Origin: Prostheceraeus crozeri
Lineage: Eukaryota > Platyhelminthes > Polycladida > Euryleptidae
NCBI GenBank assembly: GCA_907163375.1
Contig: CAJQUW010004434.1
Location: 124,001 to 188,000 of the forward strand
Direction: 5' to 3'
DNA: 64,000 nucleotides
The translations under genes were made by a program, and so were the position numbers. The notes beneath the pieces were generated by a model. The model made no database searches, was not told where the DNA came from, and saw nothing but the letters and a program-made list of their open reading frames with translations. Of the stretch, positions 50,101-54,999 are shown piece by piece (the first letter of the stretch is position 1; each line of letters begins with the position of its first letter).

Positions 50101-53100
50101 AAAGCAGTAGTTGCGAATGGGATCCTTTGGTTACTCCAGTGCTTGTTCAAACTCTAATTGAGAAAGTGAAGAAAGGTAAAGCTACATTAGACTTCCCGGC
50201 AATCATTTATAAACACATTGCCCAGATAATCGCTAAGCCTTAGTGTGAACTTTTTCGTGTTTCTTTGAGAAACGCCGAAGTACCATCGTTTTGGAAAACG
50301 GCGGCTATTACACCAATACCTAAGACATCAGCGTCAACGATAGACAATTTACGACCCATCAGTATACTTCCATTACCAGCCAAAATCCTGGAGACTATAG
50401 TCCTCAATTCCATGAAGGACAAAATGCTTGAATGCTACCATAATCAGCAATTTGGATTCAGACCAGGCTCTTCATCAGCATGTGCTCTGCTTTCACTGAA
50501 TGACCACCTAACCCGTTATCTTGATGATCAGAGGACTGTTGGAGCTGTCATTGTGTCTTACGACTTTTCAAAGGCCTTCGATCGACTAAAATTTGAACAT
50601 ATACTGAATCGACTCAATCAATGTAGCTTTCCACGCAGTTTATTAAATGGATTCATGATTATCTTAGTAATCGCTCTCAGTTTGTGAAGATCGGAACAAC
50701 CTGTAGTCAGCCAGTTGCAATTACCTCAGGCATTCCACAAGGTTCAATTTTGGGTCCTTATCTTTTCGCTCTATCTACCTCTACAATCGACATCGATTAT
50801 TCTCATTGTCATTTGATTATTTATGCCGATGACATCAGTTTGTGCTTTCCTCTCTATAATGACAGAAACAATGACCACATAGCAAGAGAGCATGAAAGAC
50901 TATTGATGTGGTCAGAGTCAATGGATCTCAAAATGAATGAACGAAAATGCAAATCTCTTACAATCAAAAAGTGGTCTACCGTTCCTGATTATTGCCTGTC
51001 GAATATTGAACATGTGACAGAACTATCGATTCTTGGTGTCTGGTTCAACTGTTATGCTACTTGGTCTACTCATTGCAATTATGTTCTGAAGAAAGCATCT
51101 CGTCGGTTCTATATTATGAGAATTTTGCGTCGATCATTGAGTAATTCTGCCCTAAAATTGACTTATTTTTCTTTGATAAGATCGTTGTTTCAGTACAGTG
51201 CATCGGTGTTTGTGTCACTGTCCAAAACCGAGTCGAATCAATTTGAGAAGGCTCAACGTCGGTTTCACAGACTACTGTGTGGCAGCGATTGTTCAAATGA
51301 ATGCTTGCCTAGTCTATCAGTCCGAAGAGATAACTTATGTCTCAGATTGTTGGAGCAAATAATGAAGCCAGGCCATATATTGCATCGACACTTGCCCACC
51401 CAAGCAAACTCAGGACGCTTTCTTCTGCCAAGAAGGCGAACAGTTCGTCGTAGCAGAGCATTTTTCCTGTACTCTTGCCGGCTATTTAATGAGCGCTTTA
51501 AGCGATAGCTATCAAAGGAGTGTTTTGGTTTGACACGTTATCTCCTTGTAAATTCATTTCAACTTATTGACAACTATTACTGATTGTATTCATGTGACTT
51601 TTTCTTGTAACTTTCGATTTCCATTTTTCAAAGAATAAACGCTTTATTATTAAATACGATGAGACAGACCTTTGTTGTCAATCTCCTGTTCTAATTAAGA
51701 TGAATGTCACTTTCACTTTCAAACTGAAACTAGATAAGTTGTTACACAGATTTCAGCGACGTCTTTTATTTTCTGAAAAAGATAGTTAACAAAACTTACC
51801 AGCGTGCAAGGGTATCTTCGATTGTGATGGCAAGAGCATGACCAACGTGAAGATCACCGGTAACATTAGGAGGAGGGAGGCACATGACGATGGGTGGTTT
51901 CCCAGGAATCACATTCGGCTGGATAACAATGAGAGGACTTAATTGATTGAAGAACGTTCGCATGTCTATGATTATAAGATAACTCGTTAGAAAAATTTGA
52001 AAGAATTGCCTGTTACTTGAAACACTTGCAAAAATCAGGGAGAATAAATGATCGAAAGAATCTGAAACAGTCATAACCGGCGCACTGGCCTTGTGGTAGA
52101 GTGTTCGCTCTGCCTCGGGGAGACCTGGGTTCAAAGCTAGGTCGGGTCAAACCCACGAATTAAAATAGGTGCAGTATGCATTCATGCAAAACATTTAGCA
52201 GAAATAGAATGAGAGTGGGATAAATTGAACTTGGCCACATTGAAGAGTGGGAAATAGCCGACTGTGCTTCCGAGTATAAACATTCTATTTCTATCTTGGG
52301 AAGACCGAGATGAAAAGATAGATCACTTTGAAGTTCGTGATATATTTAGTAAAGTATCCACTTCACATCTTCAGACAATGAATGTCATGATACGTGGCAG
52401 ACGATGAACTGTCGATGTGTAATTAGAAATCAAAAGGCAGCAACAACTAACAGCATATCGAAAACAATAAAGAAATCAAGCTAGTAGAAAAAAATACAAC
52501 ACCGCCGCAAAACAAGCATTGTAGAATATACCACTTAAGAGACAAAGACAAAGTAGAATCAATAAGACACAAAAAAAACAAGGGAATGAAAGCAATTACA
52601 GAACTAAGACCACTTTCAAAGCTTATCCGACACAGACACTCAAGCCTGGTCAATATGGGGCTCTATCCGGTTTCCGCTGTCCAACTTTTTGTTCCATAGC
52701 GCCTCCTCATAAATGCGCCGGTAATAGCCTGGCTTTCTATCGACCACCTTAGCCGCTGCCCAGTCCGTACGATGATCCATGTCCATGATGTGCTTGACGA
52801 TCTCAGACTTCTCATTCAATTTACTCATGTTCCTATTGTGTTCTCTAATGCGCTATTTGAGATTTCTGCCCGTCTCGCCTGTGTATGACCATCTATAATA
52901 GCCCTTGAAACGACTTCTGGGATGACAAGATCATCGGTTGAGGTACAACCACTGTATGGTTTTGCGGTGAACGTCGAAGGTAACTTTGTCATCAACTTTT
53001 TCGATCGAAACATCAAGGAAAGGAATGTTTCGGTATATCTCTTTCTCCATGATGAATTGGATGGAGGGATAAACTGCATTGATGACCTCGTAATATGCCA

Positions 53101-54999
53101 TGGCCTAGTCTTCGTTGTAGAGTCTAGCCAGAACATCAGCCACAATTTTGGAGTCACAACATTTTCCTCGTAAGCTCTGGCCTTCGCCTGAAGATGATGC
53201 ATGCAGAAATTCGCCACGATAGAGCTCAAACGACTACCATCGCGTACAGAATTCGGAGTCACATGAAATTAGATTGCGGATCACCTCAAAACCTCCGGAA
53301 TTGGCGTATCTGATTTTGAGTTTGATTTCTCTATTGTACTCGGTATGTTAGTGGCTTGTTGCCGCATTTTGATTTCTAATTACACATCGACAGTTCATCG
53401 TCCGCCATGTATCATAACATTCATTGCCTGAAGATGTGAAGTGGATGCCTCACGAAATAAATCGCGGACTTCAAAGCGATCTATCTTTTCATCTCGGTCT
53501 TCCCAAGTAAGAAAAAATGACTATCGACCGCAGCCTTTTCAAACAAAGGAACAATTTATTTTTTTTCTTAGATCAGGGTTGCAACTACAGTTCAGAAAGA
53601 CAAAAATACAAACTAAATGACTAGCTGTTGCATCAAGTCAATAACAGACCTAAAGTCCTCGCAAGCTTTGCGATTAACCCTGTCGGCATGAGGAAAATTA
53701 CGACAGGCATGATTTTCACCCACAATGAAAACATTACGACAAAATTGAAGAGAGGAGCGACCCACTGGTCAAATATAGAAAAGTCGACTTTTTATCACTA
53801 TTAAAGACTTAAATTGCAATTGTTTTATATAAAAAGCCCTTCCGCAAGCTACATATTATATGATATTTTTTTGTATGATTTATATTTTCAACTTAGGTAG
53901 ATTACATTTCGCGGGTTTAGCCGCATTTAATTTTCAAGAGGTTTATTTCGAGTTATTTAATACATTAGGAGCTGCCCAGTGGTAAGTAGAGCCGAAGCAC
54001 ACCAATTTTTACATTGGATCTTATCTGGCATTACTAATTGGAAGGTAGACTGATGTAATCTTACATCTCTCGTATATAACGGCAAGCATTGTGTCCAATG
54101 GCCTACATTTCCTACAACCATGAAACAATAATTGAAGGACAACACAGAAACATAGACGAATATCTTATGGTCTGTATAAATAAGCATCATTCCAGATTTA
54201 TTGTCGCAAGAAGTAAATTTGAAAGACCTATCTAATAGTCATCGAATTTCGAATTGATAACGCACCTCAATCAACTACCAGGTAAATACTGTACACGCTT
54301 TGTTACAATTATTATTAATAATAATAATCAACTTTATTCGTCTCACAAATACAAATATTCAGTGGTCGCAAAGACATAAGCGGTAGATGGTGATAAGTGA
54401 AAGATAACATGTACTGAAGGAAAGATGAAAAAGATCACGCCCTGTACTTTACAAACGACGTAGAAAGCCTGGAGGTTCTGGCATTAGGGTGCTGAAACAT
54501 CCTGGTAGATCCAGTCCGCTTTTTGAGTCTTATTTTAAAAAGCTCACGGAGTGGGTGGTCTCCTTGCTTTTCGACGCGTCGAATGAGTTTGCGACACCCA
54601 CGGTCGGAAGCCTCACAGATGCTGATAAAATTCCTTTGATCATGAAGTTCCAGTTCAGAAGTAAATTATTCTGAAGTTAACTACGTTCCAATTAAGACCA
54701 CTTGCACAGTACTGATTAATTATCTATACACACCTCAGATCTGCTATCTAGTCTTAATGGCAGTGACAACTTCGTTTCCTACCTGAGTATCGGGATTGAA
54801 GAACCCTCGATTTCGCCATTCTCCATAGAATCCACTATCGATCTCCGTGCGAACAGGATTATAAGGAGGATACTCTGCAAATAAAGCCACAATGATTGAG
54901 GATAACGGAACAAGCTACGTCTACTTCATGAAGCTCACCTACTACATTGCAAATATTGCGAACCGAGTGATGTGGCCGCCAGAATCGATACAGTCGAAG
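20095..54999 (-). CDS. VARS2: Mitochondrial-type valyl-tRNA synthetase gene (16 exons found, first exon missing)
   Basis: This class I enzyme attaches valine to tRNA-Val and hydrolyses mischarged threonine. The 16 exons join without phase conflict into 952 codons plus stop. Order: basic N-terminus (about residues 1-20), catalytic fold with [13 protein letters not shown] (HVGH at 75-78), editing domain (about 172-400), DVLDTWFSS (489-497), KMSKS (567-571), anticodon-binding domain (about 679-836), and a Lys/Glu-rich coiled coil to residue 952. There is no N-terminal GST-like domain as in animal cytosolic VARS, and the N-terminus is rich in Arg and hydrophobic residues. I therefore infer the mitochondrial form. 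The exon with the start codon lies upstream, probably between 55.0 and 56.7 kb. A 35-kb span results from TE-filled introns. Confidence 0.9.
21687..21715 (-). ncRNA. Hammerhead-ribozyme-like core in a Penelope arm
   Basis: The minus strand reads CTGATGA, then a potential 6-bp stem GGCCTT/AAGGTC with a short loop, then GTAA. The canonical second box would be GAAA, so one core base is changed and activity is doubtful. Hammerhead motifs in terminal repeats are established for Penelope-like elements. Confidence 0.5.
21965..22279 (-). pseudogene. GIY-YIG endonuclease domain of a Penelope-like element
   Basis: Minus-strand frame of 104 codons with [40 protein letters not shown] and [18 protein letters not shown]. 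The VVYIITC...IYIDST...R...EH series matches the GIY-YIG nuclease at the C-terminus of Penelope polyproteins, where the second motif is usually YIGET; here it is YIDST, so the conserved glycine is replaced. Spaced Cys residues before it fit the linker zinc-finger. The upstream reverse transcriptase is absent. Confidence 0.75.
22803..23878 (+). pseudogene. mariner transposase, broken
   Basis: From [14 protein letters not shown] the frame runs through a helix-turn-helix region to a stop at about 23,082-23,084. It resumes in the same frame ([11 protein letters not shown]...[11 protein letters not shown]), then shifts near 23,484 into [23 protein letters not shown] holds the second catalytic Asp and [16 protein letters not shown] the third (34-residue spacing type). 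The first catalytic site, normally GDE before TW in this family, reads TCSKTW, so the first Asp is lost. One stop, one frameshift and a missing catalytic residue show that it cannot be active. Confidence 0.92.
23926..24345. repeat. Foldback insertion in the mariner 3' region
   Basis: Arms of about 93 bp (23,926-24,020 and 24,250-24,343) are inverted copies starting AAGGATGTATTCTTCAACCG. Next to the left arm lies a second, nearly perfect palindrome (24,017-24,093) centred on TTAGACGTCTAA. Each outer arm carries GGGCGAAACGTTTTG; in the right arm GTGATCA and a GCC/GGC stem precede GAAA, like a Penelope-type hammerhead core. No coding sequence is recognised. Confidence 0.75.
25034..25141 (-). CDS. 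VARS2: VARS2 exon 15
   Basis: Acceptor CCTTTTTTAG, 36 codons [20 protein letters not shown] and [16 protein letters not shown], donor GTGAGT. The Lys/Glu/Gln pattern is the first part of the C-terminal coiled coil. A second possible donor three bases earlier (GTGGTG) also keeps the frame; I chose GTGAGT as the stronger site. Confidence 0.82.
25204..25352 (-). CDS. VARS2: VARS2 exon 14
   Basis: Acceptor CCTCTTCAG; reads [27 protein letters not shown] and [14 protein letters not shown] before donor GTGAGG. It corresponds to the linker domain between the anticodon-binding helices and the coiled coil, where bacterial enzymes have a similar beta-rich segment. The first two bases complete a codon with the last base of exon 13. 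Another small exon between 13 and 14 cannot be excluded, because this linker is shorter than in many homologues. Confidence 0.8.
25872..26027 (+). repeat. Gypsy 5' LTR
   Basis: 156 bp, nearly identical to the right LTR except that the first bases are TTAG instead of TGTAG and there is a short indel near the middle. AATAAAG lies near its end. Confidence 0.88.
26057..26852 (+). pseudogene. gag-integrase fusion of the Gypsy element
   Basis: An ATG at 26,057 opens a gag-like start ([15 protein letters not shown]). In another frame [20 protein letters not shown] is the conserved start of the gag core in this type of Gypsy element. It runs without a break into [10 protein letters not shown], an integrase motif, followed by [12 protein letters not shown] and [17 protein letters not shown] with the last Asp and Glu of the integrase triad. 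Protease, reverse transcriptase, RNase H and the first integrase Asp are missing, so one internal deletion joined gag to integrase. The right end is open to 26,852. Confidence 0.85.
27019..27168 (+). repeat. Gypsy 3' LTR
   Basis: 150 bp, begins TGTAGCCGAG directly after a purine tract and ends CTTCTACA before the CACGT duplication. Confidence 0.88.
27340..27775 (+). pseudogene. RTE-like LINE fragment (C-terminal end)
   Basis: The plus strand reads TKWMCNTHV...[26 protein letters not shown] and [19 protein letters not shown]. After a stop it continues [20 protein letters not shown] and [20 protein letters not shown]. The series (Y-YLG-like, RRI, VLPxLLYGSETWxLT, QRAMERRMLGI) is the C-terminus of RTE/jockey-group reverse transcriptases. 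5' truncated and with stops, so a dead fragment. Confidence 0.75.
28098..28572 (-). CDS. VARS2: VARS2 exon 13
   Basis: Acceptor TTATTTTTTCAG; 158 codons starting [20 protein letters not shown], then [30 protein letters not shown] and [16 protein letters not shown]. Donor GTGAGT after GAGAGCTTAA. This is the helical anticodon-binding domain of valyl-tRNA synthetase (TVIDRWILS and [13 protein letters not shown] are family hallmarks). The exon ends one base into a codon. Confidence 0.93.
28573..30625. other. VARS2 intron 12
   Basis: 2.05 kb. It contains a minus-strand LINE fragment (28,840-29,165). A 95-codon plus frame at 29,990-30,277 is Lys/Arg/Thr-rich with no recognised family and is probably spurious. 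A run of C residues lies just beyond, in the next intron, at 28,017-28,029. Confidence 0.6.
28840..29165 (-). pseudogene. LINE fragment, C-terminal end
   Basis: The minus strand reads [19 protein letters not shown], then in shifted frames [18 protein letters not shown] and [37 protein letters not shown]. RWxGHVxRMxDxRxPKK and GRPRxRWxDCV mark the C-terminus of many non-LTR reverse transcriptases. Frameshifts throughout; a dead, truncated insert. Confidence 0.8.
30626..30820 (-). CDS. VARS2: VARS2 exon 12
   Basis: Acceptor TATTTTTTGCAG; 65 codons from [20 protein letters not shown], with [20 protein letters not shown], to the donor GTACTG. GADALR and NKLWN are conserved in the helical segment after KMSKS. 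Both ends are in phase 0. Confidence 0.88.
31633..31704 (-). CDS. VARS2: VARS2 exon 11 (72 nt)
   Basis: Acceptor CCTTTTTTGTAG; 24 codons [20 protein letters not shown] then NAED, donor GTGAGT, phase 0 on both sides. It lies between the KMSKS exon and exon 12, where homologues have a variable linker. Splice sites and phase are good; the sequence itself is not conserved, hence the lower confidence. A palindromic MITE begins 32 bp upstream of its acceptor. Confidence 0.65.
31737..31876. repeat. Palindromic MITE next to VARS2 exon 11
   Basis: 140 bp, almost wholly an inverted repeat (ACGCCTCTGACTTTCCG against ACGCCTCAGTCATTCCG, then GTCTTTGGACTTGCCCAACG inverted). In the pre-mRNA it would be a long hairpin just before the polypyrimidine tract of exon 11. 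Confidence 0.8.
31877..32812. other. Rest of VARS2 intron 10
   Basis: Holds a TTTCAGAT palindromic repeat (32,538-32,665) and a tRNA-derived SINE head (32,660-32,765). The remainder shows nothing recognisable. Confidence 0.6.
32538..32765 (-). repeat. TTTCAGAT repeat and tRNA-derived SINE head
   Basis: 32,538-32,665 shares TGTCTATTTCAGAT, CCAAATG and GAATTTCAGA with the copy at 17,370-17,590. Next to it, minus-strand 32,765-32,660 reads TAGCTCAGTTGGTAAAGAGC (A box-like) and GGTTCGAGTC (B box-like) with 30-odd bases between. The T-arm and acceptor stem do not pair well, so it is not a functional tRNA gene but a SINE or a tRNA relic. Confidence 0.6.
32813..33139 (-). CDS. VARS2: VARS2 exon 10 (KMSKS)
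   Basis: Acceptor TATCTTTTGACAG, 109 codons, donor GTGAGT. Contains [35 protein letters not shown] and [15 protein letters not shown] stabilises the adenylate transition state in class I synthetases; DVLDTWFSS and the FFWVARM region complete the catalytic domain after the editing insertion. Confidence 0.96.
33140..34128. other. VARS2 intron 9
   Basis: 0.99 kb without a recognised repeat. Homologues usually have about 20 more residues between exons 9 and 10, so a small missed exon here is possible, but I found no candidate with both splice sites. Confidence 0.5.
34129..34309 (-). CDS. VARS2: VARS2 exon 9
   Basis: Acceptor TTCTTTCCTCAG; reads [37 protein letters not shown], then [20 protein letters not shown], donor [23 protein letters not shown] is a hallmark of valyl-tRNA synthetases and closes the Rossmann fold after the editing domain. 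Begins two bases into a codon shared with exon 8. Confidence 0.95.
34310..35841. other. VARS2 intron 8
   Basis: 1.5 kb. More than half is a hAT element (34,477-35,316). Nothing else recognised. Confidence 0.7.
34477..35316. mobile_element. Non-autonomous hAT element
   Basis: Ends CAGGGTTGCCAC and, inverted, CAGGGTTGCCACAG; the flanking GTTGTAGA is duplicated perfectly (34,469-34,476 and 35,317-35,324). AAAGCACCT words recur near both ends. 840 bp, no transposase. Confidence 0.92.
35842..36053 (-). CDS. VARS2: VARS2 exon 8
   Basis: Acceptor GAACATTTACAG; reads [40 protein letters not shown] and [20 protein letters not shown], donor GTACGT. The CSRTGDxxEPxxxxQWFV series joins the editing domain to the catalytic core in valyl-tRNA synthetases. 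Confidence 0.95.
36054..36687. other. VARS2 intron 7
   Basis: 634 bp; no repeat or second gene recognised. Confidence 0.6.
36688..36815 (-). CDS. VARS2: VARS2 exon 7
   Basis: Acceptor CTATCTTTCAG; reads [40 protein letters not shown], donor GTGCGT. This is the core of the editing domain: (V/I)KxTPxHxxxDxE contains the conserved Asp that binds the amino group of mischarged threonine, and INxxxxDGxMN follows. Confidence 0.95.
36816..37442. other. VARS2 intron 6
   Basis: 627 bp. Bases 37,050-37,080 and 37,130-37,155 share GAAGGTTGCACGAAGGATCTC-type words in inverted orientation (about 20 bp arms), a small hairpin. Nothing else is seen. Confidence 0.55.
37443..37848 (-). CDS. VARS2: VARS2 exon 6
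   Basis: Acceptor AACATTTTAG; 135 codons starting [20 protein letters not shown], then [18 protein letters not shown] and [20 protein letters not shown]; donor GTAAGA. [16 protein letters not shown] and the [13 protein letters not shown] threonine-binding strand identify the start of the CP1 editing domain. Confidence 0.97.
38276..39439 (+). mobile_element. hAT element, internally deleted
   Basis: Ends CAGGGGCGTACA on both sides (inverted); flanking 8-mers CATCTATA and CATCTACA differ at one base. Inside, the plus strand (39,011 on) encodes [20 protein letters not shown], resembling the very N-terminus of TTF-type hAT transposases (the (R)TIDxFF motif), and then degenerates. 1,164 bp against several kb for a complete element. 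Confidence 0.87.
39011..39223 (+). pseudogene. hAT transposase N-terminal remnant
   Basis: 70 codons. The first part has TIDVFFKP and then an acidic stretch (ADEDERLGD), usual for the disordered start of hAT transposases before the zinc-finger. The rest has no hAT signature, and the catalytic domain is absent. Confidence 0.55.
39851..39975. repeat. 125-bp dispersed repeat, copy 1
   Basis: Starts GAAGCGAAGTGGAGTGTGAT and contains GCACTGCGACGGATCGTTGA; about 90 percent alike by eye to 42,372-42,490 in the same orientation. Family unknown. Confidence 0.8.
40734..40815 (-). CDS. VARS2: VARS2 exon 5
   Basis: Acceptor CATTTTAATTTTAG; reads [20 protein letters not shown] then EFYTLSP, donor [22 protein letters not shown] matches the (L/M)GxSxDWxRexFTmd motif of valyl- and isoleucyl-type synthetases. 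First base completes a Glu codon with exon 4; the 92-bp intron between them is the second shortest in the gene. Confidence 0.93.
40908..41066 (-). CDS. VARS2: VARS2 exon 4
   Basis: Acceptor TTATATCTACAG; reads [32 protein letters not shown] and [15 protein letters not shown], donor [17 protein letters not shown] is a signature of valyl-tRNA synthetases (Rossmann fold after HVGH). The first base completes Trp of exon 3 (LARW). Confidence 0.97.
42372..42490. repeat. 125-bp dispersed repeat, copy 2
   Basis: Direct copy of 39,851-39,975: GAGGTCCAC, CGAGGACTTACTG and GCACTGCGACGGATCGTTGA in order. Adjoins the unassigned minus-strand frames 41,545-42,275, so it may be a terminal repeat of that unknown element. 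Confidence 0.8.
42731..43963. mobile_element. Foldback transposon with long inverted arms
   Basis: The outer ends are GCATAGAAATA and its inverse. The right arm (43,704-43,963) is an almost exact inverse of 42,893-43,145; the left side also holds duplicated partial copies (from 42,735 and 43,146), each with TTGGGGCATGAA or TCTAGAGGTTTTATTGTTGTC. Because of the arms, the same 66-codon frame appears on both strands; it is not a gene. No transposase. Confidence 0.85.
43980..44064 (+). repeat. tRNA-derived SINE head split by a hAT element
   Basis: TAGCTGTGTTGGTTAAGTGC (A box-like) and GGTTCGAATCC (B box-like) are spaced as in a tRNA with a long variable arm. The 3' part continues after the hAT element at 44,985. 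The stem pairs are incomplete, so a SINE or relic rather than a tRNA gene. Confidence 0.55.
44073..44984. mobile_element. Non-autonomous hAT element (CAGTGGTTCTTAACC end)
   Basis: Left end CAGTGGTTCTTAACCTTTTT, the typical terminus of Charlie-type hAT elements; right end ...CACATCACTG. GTATAGAT is duplicated perfectly (44,065-44,072 and 44,985-44,992). ATTCCTCCC words recur near both ends. 912 bp; no transposase. Confidence 0.92.
45014..48010. mobile_element. 3-kb element with CATATATG subterminal arrays
   Basis: Ends TATGGAAAAAAATCATGG and, inverted, TATGAAAAAAAATTGTTG, both continuing TTTCATATA. Inside each end, hundreds of bases (45,030-45,250 and 47,290-47,990) consist of TTCATATATG, ATGTATATGA and related near-palindromes. 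The middle holds an exon-like minus-strand coding piece. The target duplication is unclear. The superfamily is not recognised; no transposase is seen. Confidence 0.65.
46716..46989 (-). pseudogene. Exon-like cargo gene piece, possibly BEN-protein related
   Basis: From ATG at 46,989: [31 protein letters not shown], a TGA, then [30 protein letters not shown] and [12 protein letters not shown], then a splice-donor-like GTAAGT. The layout (short V/I-rich start, VK(F/W)..G..W..TV, acidic stretch, Lys/Glu helix) recalls the N-terminal region of transposon-associated BEN-domain proteins. This is a resemblance only; no BEN domain was found. The in-frame TGA may replace a Trp. A possible last exon with [15 protein letters not shown] lies near 45,500-45,545. 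Confidence 0.4.
48062..48871 (+). CDS. LINE ORF1 protein (coiled coil, RRM-like)
   Basis: Open for 269 codons; a start at 48,152 ([15 protein letters not shown]) is also possible and may be nearer the family start. Residues about 45-115 form a Leu/Ile heptad region ([29 protein letters not shown]). Then come [28 protein letters not shown] and [17 protein letters not shown], the RRM-like and C-terminal motifs of L1/CR1-type ORF1 RNA-binding proteins. It binds LINE RNA in known members. The frame is intact here, unlike ORF2. Confidence 0.8.
   Translation: MVRIRKLNRYPLPCLLTDNVNNFTVTQYYRCQKMILLLEKKSVTKAELIKAFVTIKKQNLELVERLDITMEKIASLIDTKFDTLLQKLTIVTDENAQLRYRCNMLEKKISDLQQNTVIGFNDIVQESEQRALRRNNIVISGILESKTGSVEEQIKSDQSTIHEILTSVGINNDEIQSHRRVGKISANRPRLLVVTCKTFEYKSEVLRRAKSLRNHHVFKSVYINRDLTYSQRLEQQSLREEAKRRKQLGEDVIIRRGKVILRNDRQNFQ
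48930..51508 (+). pseudogene. LINE ORF2: AP endonuclease and reverse transcriptase, frameshifted
   Basis: Endonuclease pieces: [38 protein letters not shown] (about 48,950-49,150), [10 protein letters not shown] (49,340) and [11 protein letters not shown] (49,437). Reverse transcriptase: [20 protein letters not shown] (50,310), [20 protein letters not shown], then after a shift at about 50,685 [16 protein letters not shown] and [12 protein letters not shown] with the catalytic YADD. The domain order and motifs fit CR1/Rex/jockey-group LINEs. An in-frame stop after about 50,243 and several shifts make it inactive. Confidence 0.88.
51800..51918 (-). CDS. VARS2: VARS2 exon 3 (HVGH)
   Basis: Acceptor CATTGTTATCCAG; reads [39 protein letters not shown] plus two bases of Trp, donor GTAAGT. 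PPPNVTGxLHxGHA is the class I HIGH signature that binds ATP. Confidence 0.97.
52078..52290 (+). repeat. tRNA-derived SINE
   Basis: GGCCTTGTGGTAGAGTGTTC (A box region) and GGGTTCAAAGC (B box) are 40-odd bases apart, followed by a non-tRNA body with GAGAGTGGGATAAATTG. The tRNA-like stems are imperfect. No poly(A) tail is obvious. Confidence 0.65.
52640..53280 (-). pseudogene. Penelope reverse transcriptase end and GIY-YIG nuclease
   Basis: In shifting minus-strand frames: [20 protein letters not shown] (53,230), VTPKLWL, then [20 protein letters not shown] and [12 protein letters not shown], then [10 protein letters not shown] with RIREHNRNM, then [20 protein letters not shown] and [20 protein letters not shown]. 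These are the SPIVANxxMEHxE, LPFLDVxVxR, VYRKPT, YIGETGR and WxxAKVxxRExxYxxRxxxEA motifs of GIY-YIG-bearing Penelope elements. Several frameshifts. Confidence 0.85.
53428..53457 (+). ncRNA. Hammerhead-like core in the right Penelope arm
   Basis: CTGAAGA, then GTGA and TCAC able to pair across a 10-base loop, then GAAA. This keeps the CUGANGA-stem II-GAAA layout of hammerhead ribozymes; the first box has A for U at the variable position. The left arm copy is more degenerate. Confidence 0.5.
54783..54874 (-). CDS. VARS2: VARS2 exon 2
   Basis: Acceptor CTTTATTTGCAG; reads [20 protein letters not shown] then [10 protein letters not shown], donor GTAGGA. It matches the W(Y)xxWxxxGFFxP segment that opens the catalytic domain just before the HIGH exon, although the usual first Trp of the motif is replaced. 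The first two bases complete Glu with exon 1. Confidence 0.85.
54939..54999 (-). CDS. VARS2: VARS2 N-terminal exon (here exon 1)
   Basis: Acceptor AACTTCACTTTACAG; reads [20 protein letters not shown] plus one base, donor GTGAGC, then a 64-bp intron. The Arg/His/aromatic-rich sequence with no acidic residue is what a mitochondrial targeting peptide looks like. No in-frame ATG precedes it without a stop, so the start codon must be in a further upstream exon. Confidence 0.72.

Larger units (their letters stand above)
48011..51655 (+). mobile_element. CR1/jockey-group LINE, nearly complete, inactive
   Basis: Two ORFs in plus orientation followed by a short 3' tail with AATAAACGCTTTATTATTAAA. 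ORF1 is intact; ORF2 has at least four frame changes. The 5' end touches the 3-kb element. There is no long poly(A); the TTATTATTAAA end resembles the short tails of the CR1/L2 group. Confidence 0.88.
41067..51799. other. VARS2 intron 3, 10.7 kb of repeats
   Basis: The largest intron. From right to left it contains a CR1/jockey-like LINE (48.0-51.65 kb), a 3-kb CATATATG element (45.0-48.0), a hAT element in a tRNA-like SINE (44.0-45.0), a foldback element (42.7-43.96) and the second copy of the 125-bp repeat. The stretch 41.1-42.4 kb has minus-strand frames at 41,545-41,820 and 42,033-42,275 ([20 protein letters not shown]) of unknown origin, possibly an old retroelement. Confidence 0.65.
52295..53507 (-). 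mobile_element. Penelope-like element with inverted arms
   Basis: Arms of about 155 bp (52,295-52,449 and 53,352-53,507) are inverted copies sharing CTTGGGAAGACCGAGATGAA and GTCGATGTGTAATTAGAAAT. Between them the minus strand carries the end of a Penelope reverse transcriptase and a GIY-YIG nuclease. The right arm contains a hammerhead-like core. 5' truncated, about 1.2 kb. Confidence 0.8.
51919..54782. other. VARS2 intron 2
   Basis: 2.9 kb with a SINE (52,078-52,290) and a Penelope-like element (52,295-53,507). Around 54,310-54,350, ATTATTAATAATAATAATC next to CTTTATTCGTCTCAC may be a LINE tail in minus orientation. 53,510-54,300 is unassigned; a lone CAGGGTTGCAAC at 53,575 has no partner. 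Confidence 0.6.

Noticed and set aside
53575..53590. Lone hAT-like end CAGGGTTGCAAC
   Set aside because: No inverted partner or 8-bp duplication found nearby.
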